A stretch of 64,000 nucleotides of DNA. Origin: Symbiodinium natans (Eukaryota > Sar > Dinophyceae > Suessiales > Symbiodiniaceae). The notes beneath the pieces were generated by a model, which saw only the letters and a list, made by a program, of their open reading frames with translations, made no database searches and was not told the origin of the DNA. The translations under genes and the position numbers were made by a program. Location of the stretch: positions 229,501 to 293,500 of the forward strand of contig CAJNDS010001469.1 of assembly GCA_905221605.1 (NCBI GenBank). Direction: 5' to 3'. Shown here one piece after another: positions 59,851 through 64,000 of the stretch (position 1 is its first letter; each line of letters opens with the position of its first letter).

Positions 59851-60404
59851 TGAGTGTGAAAGTGAGACGAGAGAGAGTGAGATTGAGAGTGAGTGTCGAG
59901 TGTCGAGTGTGTACCGCAGCAGGACGCGAGCTGCGAGCCTGCCAGCCTTAACAAACTTCAGCAGATCTCACGTAACTCACGACATCGCTGTCACGGCCAC
60001 GGCTGTCACGGTTTTGGCTTCCACGATAAGGGCCGTCCGCCCGACGGTCAACGTCCCACGTCCCACGACTCATGCAGTCATTCTCTTCATCATCCACTGC
60101 AGCCTGCAGCGCCATGGCTGCCATGGCGACAAGAAATCCAGTACTAAACCAGACTAAACCGAGTGCAACATTAACCTTAGCCTTAGCCGGGCTTAGCAGC
60201 CGTAACTCCGTAACCAGAGCCTTAGCCTCAGCCGCCTCCGCCCCAGCCTCAGTTTCAGCCTCAGCCGCCGCCCCACTGGTCACGGACTCACTGACCCAAA
60301 CAAATCTGGGACCAGTCTAGACCTGGGCCTGTGACTCTTTCTGGGCTTCCATAAATCGTGTAGGAGTGGAGTGGAGTGTCTGGTGACTTAGCAATTGCAG
60401 GCAG

Positions 60405-60642
60405 ATTCTTGGCATATCGGAGACTCCCGAGATCAAATCTCGATCTACGCCACAATTGGCTACCTTGATTTATCGCGACGACGTGCTCTTGAAGCACATG
60501 GACAAGTCGCGATTGAGGGCGGAGTTGACTGAGATGTCCTCGCAGCTGCCTGGACGGACGGCCCTGGAAGCCGGTTCTCGGGCTGTGGACTACCGGATAG
60601 AGCTGCTGATGAAGCACCTCATTCAGGACCGTGTCGCCAGCG
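60405..60642 (+). CDS. Exon h
   Basis: GCAG|ATT acceptor, donor GCG|GTAGGA, 79 codons plus one base. Reads ATLIYRDDVLLKHMDKSRLR, then LTEMSSQLPGRTALEAGSRA and DYRIELLMKHLIQDRVASG. Phase 1 at the donor. Confidence 0.65.
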
Positions 60643-60764
60643 GTAGGAATCAAGTCAGTAGTCAGTAGTCAAGTGAGTAGCGAGGTGTCTGTGTGTATGT
60701 GTACGTGGACAGTGTGGACTCAGTGTGGACTCTGTGACTCTGGGACCATCCGGTCCGTATCCAG

Positions 60765-60965
60765 TAATTGAAACGTCGCCCGCCAAATACCGACCCGGGA
60801 CCCCGACTGACTGCATGGGCTACTCCTTCATGATGCGTGCAGTGCAGGTGGCTCTGCGTGGTGATGATGTGGTTTTCTCGATGGAGAAAGCAGCTCCGAA
60901 AGATTCATGGATGCCGGAACCGCTTGAAACACTGGCCGTGCCGCAGAAATTGCGGGCAACAACAG
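60765..60965 (+). CDS. Exon i
   Basis: ATCCAG|TA acceptor takes the phase-1 base; donor ACAG|GTGCAG, again phase 1. Reads VIETSPAKYRPGTPTDCMGY, SFMMRAVQVALRGDDVVFSM and EPLETLAVPQKLRATT. Confidence 0.65.
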
Positions 60966-61166
60966 GTGCAGGATTCATGGCCGGATGATCCGGATGACAA
61001 TTACAGTCTGACAAATGTGATTGTGGCGATTGTGGCAAGTTGACAGCTGCAGAAGTTTTCGCATGTTCGCAGCAGCCGCAGCAGGTAGTCAGTAGTCAGT
61101 AGGCGGAGGCGGAGGCGTCACTGCATGTCATGTGATCATGTGTCTCGGTGATCCAAGGAATCCAAG

Positions 61167-61543
61167 GCCCGAAGCCGGCAGCTCCGGCCATGCGAACGAG
61201 ATCCGATCCCGCGTATGCTCAGTTGGGTGAGACCAAGGCCAAGACAGCAAACACCGAAGGCAAAGGCTTGTCCCAGCAGGCTCAGCAGGAACAAATGTAT
61301 GCCACCGGCAAAGCTGCTGATGCAGCAGCAGCCAGTGCTGATCTGACAAACAACGGATTTTTCTTCAAGCTGGTATCGGGGAACATGGCGAAGCATACGC
61401 TACTAGGCGACATGTCCGAGGCGTTGAACTCGGTGGACATCATAGTGAAACGCCAACTTGTTTCGGGCGTCGCGCTGCACTCAGATGAGGACTTGGCTGG
61501 CAGAGGCACAGCTCAGACGAATTTGACTCACCTGATGTCCTGA
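61167..61543 (+). CDS. Exon j, probable last exon
   Basis: CCAAG|GC acceptor completes the phase-1 codon; 125 codons to TGA at 61541-61543. Gln/Ala-rich middle (LSQQAQQEQMYATGKAADAA), then NNGFFFKLVSGNMAKHTLL and VDIIVKRQLVSG. It could instead leave through an internal GT (61470) to further exons. Confidence 0.6.
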
Positions 61544-61763
61544 TGTCTTGTGTGCTGTGACAGTGCTGTGTGAGTGCTGTGCACATTGACGCAGCGGTCA
61601 GCGATGTGCAGTGTGCACGTTGGTCACATATATACACGTTACATGAGTTACGTGTTACATGTCCAGTCCAGTCAGAGTCAGAGCCTGTCGCCTGTCGCTG
61701 TCGCTGAAATTCAGCTTGTGGAGTACACTTAGTCACTAAGCACTAAGCCGGTTGCTCTTGCAG

Positions 61764-62170
61764 ACTAAAGACGAAAGCTGCCACAAAACAAATGGGGGGC
61801 GGGGGCGGGGGCAGGGGCCGGGGGTAGGTGGGTGGGGGCGGCAGTGGGGGCGCACAGGGAAGGGCCCGGGGGCCCATGGCGGCCCGACCCGAGGGGCCGA
61901 GGACGTGTGGTGGGGGGGTTGGCGCGTTGGGCCAAACGGTTGGTTTGGGATACCGTCATACCGTCTCCCTGCTCCTGCTCATGCTCCACTGCTCCTGCTC
62001 CAGCCCCAGCCTCAGCACCCTTGCGCGCTTCATGCGCTTCAGGTGAGAGCCACCGTCGACGCCAACGCCATGCCGTTAAGGACGTCTACCTGAAATGCTT
62101 TCCCGACATGGATTCGGACTCAGCCGGCGCCGGATTATTTTGCATTTCCTGGCGGCTTGCTTTAAGTTGG
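61764..62170 (+). CDS. Doubtful further exons
   Basis: CTTGCAG|ACT at 61764 opens ten codons (TKDESCHKTN) before a G-rich run. CTTCAG|GTG at 62043 to TGG|GTGCTG at 62171 reads AVKDVYLKCFPDMDSDSAGA. Either could extend the gene beyond 61.5 kb or be part of the next. Evidence is weak. Confidence 0.25.
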
Positions 62171-62527
62171 GTGCTGTCTTGTGAGTAGGCCAGCGAGTGG
62201 CTAGTGACTAGTGGCTGTATTGCAGCAGGCCAAGGCCAAGGCCCAGCCGGTTCAGGTCTGTTCACAGGCTCACAAGATTCACAGGCTCTTGTGTTTGTGT
62301 CTGGTGTTGCTCGCTGCTGGCCCGTGTAGTTTAGGGGGTTTGGTTTGGTCTGGTCTAGTCACGTCCGGGTATGCCGTGTAAAGGGTTTGAAGAGTTTGCA
62401 GCTGCAGCTGTTTTTGAAGCCAAGCCGCGCAGCACGCAGCACGTGTGTAGCGCTAACCTCCTGCCTCCGGCCCGTGTGCAATCCGGTTTGCGTTGCAATC
62501 TACAACCTGCGTGCTGCGTGAGTGGCT

Positions 62528-62794
62528 ATGACAGAGACGGCGCAGGACCAACGCTTGGCGAAGCGGCAACTTGTTTTGGAGATCACGAAACGTCGGAGCC
62601 CAGTCTACGCAAAGGTTAAAGAGATGTTGCTGCAAAGCAGCAAGCTGGCTTCCGAGGAGAGTCCGCCCAACACACCAACTCTCAACTGCTCCAAAAGGAC
62701 GTGGGAAAGACAGTGCTTTGAGTTCAGAAGCAAGCTTCGATTGTGGGCAGCCTTGCTGGACAACACATGCACTCACACGGACGAAAAGAAATGA
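62528..62794 (+). CDS. SLBP-like RNA-binding motif, first exon (or short ORF) of the next gene
   Basis: 88 codons from ATG 62528 to TGA 62794. Residues about 12-70 follow the histone stem-loop-binding protein pattern. KRQLVLEITKRRSPVYAKVKE matches the R-Q...K...Y helix; PPNTPT matches the TP element; and SKRTWERQ plus eleven residues to W matches the S-R-R-S-W-D-x-Q...W signature of the last helix. Known SLBPs bind the 3' stem-loop of replication histone mRNAs. The match is by eye, the TP-to-SKRTW spacing is two residues shorter than in animals, and nothing else of SLBP is present. Many dinoflagellate predictions with a similar N-terminal motif exist as far as I remember, so it may be the start of another large gene. 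Confidence 0.5.
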   Translation: MTETAQDQRLAKRQLVLEITKRRSPVYAKVKEMLLQSSKLASEESPPNTPTLNCSKRTWERQCFEFRSKLRLWAALLDNTCTHTDEKK

Positions 62795-63672
62795 TGTAAA
62801 GGCGCTGGCCGGATGGCCGGATGGACAGACCGTTTCGGATCTAGCTTGTAAGTAGTGTTACAGCAGTGCAGCCAGCGCCAAAGCTGGTACCTCTTCACCC
62901 TGGCGGATCCATGTCTGAGCTTGGGCTTGAACTTACAAGTCGAGTCAAAGCTCTAAGTGCCCGAAGCCCAAAGCGCAAGCTAAAGCCCTGGGGCCCTGAG
63001 TCATATTCAGTAATTGTTCACTGTTCACCATCACTGACCATCAATGTCACCGTCTACTACGTCACTACGCACTACGTCCTCATTCCTCAGTCTGTTTCAA
63101 CTAAGCTCAGCTCAGCTCAGCTGCTATCACCAACTTGTGCTGGTTGCTTGACCTCCGAGCCTCCCAGCTGCAAGCGGCGCCAGTGTAATTCAAGGCTCAC
63201 CGGCTCACCGGGTCACCGGGTCGGATGCAATGCGCAGGAAAATTGAAGACAGTTTAAGATTGACTGACTGTTTGTGCTAAGTGCTAAACACCAAGTCACC
63301 AAGCACCATGTCGCGAGTCGCGATCTTTTCATTCCGCGCTCGGCGCATGACCGTGCTCCCTGCAGTCCCGTCAGTAGAAGCAGGAATCATCAGCAGTGTT
63401 GCGTTGCCACACATTGAAATACACGAATCAAGAATGAGACTGACTGAGGCCACAGTGACCATGGTACATGGTATCGGTATTCATCACATGTTGTTGTCTG
63501 TTTATGTGTGTGGAAACTGGTGGCATGGGGGGTTTGTCATGCCCTGTGTAAGGTTGGAGAAAATGCGTTCTGCACGTGGTGGCCAACCTCGAGCTCCAGA
63601 TGACACAGCTGCTATGGTCGATTTGCTGTCGCAAATTCAGGTCTGGACTGCTCACGCGGGCGAGGACGGTGA
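62795..63672 (+). other. Probable introns and undecided exons of the last gene
   Basis: Open frames at 62866-63246 and 63281-63600 have AG before and GT/GC after them in places, but no phase chain could be built. GCTCAGCTCAGCT repeats lie at 63103-63123. Confidence 0.3.
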
Positions 63673-64000
63673 TGGTATTGGCGGCGGCCGTGTTTCATAT
63701 CAGTTGAGTTCAGAAGGTCGGCAACAACTCCTGCACGATTGCCGTCATGTGCTGCAACCCGCCAAGCATCAATTATCAATTCAGTATGGTTCTCACCACC
63801 ATCAAATCTTAGAGTCGTTGGACATTTTTACCGCCGTGAGACATGTGCATTGCTCAGGCAACGGAACCCTCACCTTGCTGAGCCACTGGAAGATGTGTTG
63901 CTGAACTTGGCGCAGCTGGGAAGCTTCGATATACACAAGGCTGCATTTTATCTATCTTGTGATGAAACGGATGTCCTTGCAGAGCAGGCCTGGTTGGAAC
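63673..64000 (+). CDS. Incomplete exon running off the window
   Basis: Two frames compete. One (to 63904) reads GGGRVSYQLSSEGRQQLLHD and LESLDIFTAVRHVHC and then stops. The other is open to the window end and reads SIINSVWFSPPSNLRVVGHF, YRRETCALLRQRNPHLAEPL, EDVLLNLAQLGSFDIHKAAF and YLSCDETDVLAEQAW. The second is the better exon from about 63760 on. The overlap suggests a one-base indel or a splice border between them. Confidence 0.5.

Noticed and set aside
59233-60157. Cys/Val-rich proteins of 170-270 codons
   Set aside because: All three plus frames are open across the (GT)n tract, which shows that it is the repeat and not coding.
1-64000. rRNA, tRNA, CRISPR arrays, bacterial promoters, spliced-leader gene
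   Set aside because: No tRNA-like cloverleaf, rRNA core motif, regularly spaced spacer array or spliced-leader core (CCATTTTGGCTCAAG) was noticed on reading; a covariance-model scan would be needed to exclude diverged copies.

Overview
The window looks like nuclear DNA of a dinoflagellate. Four things point there: plant/dinoflagellate-type TTTAGGG telomere repeats; a cytochrome b fragment with dinoflagellate-style wording; a Ty1/copia retrotransposon with GC-rich alveolate codon use; and intron-rich genes that use GC-AG as well as GT-AG introns. I cannot name the species.

Region 1 (1 to about 41.07 kb) holds no gene I trust. It is a mosaic of dozens of short interstitial TTTAGGG/CCCTAAA tracts in both orientations, including two head-to-head junctions and several variant-unit arrays. 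Many are interleaved with short (90-150 bp) imperfect palindromes that recur as families. I label these foldback families by their arm motif: FB-A (GGATCCATGTACCT), FB-B (AGAGCCCAATACCCC), FB-C (CTTGGAGGTTCATGGTAC), FB-D (TTGGGATGCTCCCCC), FB-E (CCTGAAGGCTC) and FB-H (GGTAACCTTTAACC); a tandem inverted-type unit at 29.4 kb is FB-I. Some telomeric tracts sit inside foldbacks or are bracketed by short direct duplications, as expected for telomeric DNA captured at breaks. At 32.0-33.8 kb a GC-rich 15-bp minisatellite surrounds an AT-rich fragment of mitochondrial cob.

Region 2 (41.08-49.6 kb) is one copia-type retrotransposon. It runs Gag, CCHC knuckle, protease, a spacer, a 2-oxoglutarate/Fe(II) dioxygenase-like domain (TET/JBP-like by motif), integrase and reverse transcriptase. 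It is cut off in the RT before RNase H, has frame changes, and starts directly at the longest telomeric tract of the window.

Region 3 (50.1-64 kb) is a genic region. A minus-strand gene has its two last exons at 50.14-50.92 kb. A long plus-strand gene has about 15 exons from 52.4 to 61.5 kb; from 55.07 kb on the reading phases can be joined through ten exons. A further plus-strand gene starts near 62.53 kb with a histone-stem-loop-binding-protein-like motif and runs off the window. Its introns are packed with (CT)n, (GT)n, (CTG)n and hairpin repeats. A 52-bp element shared between 35.65 kb and 52.25 kb ties the telomere-rich and genic parts together.
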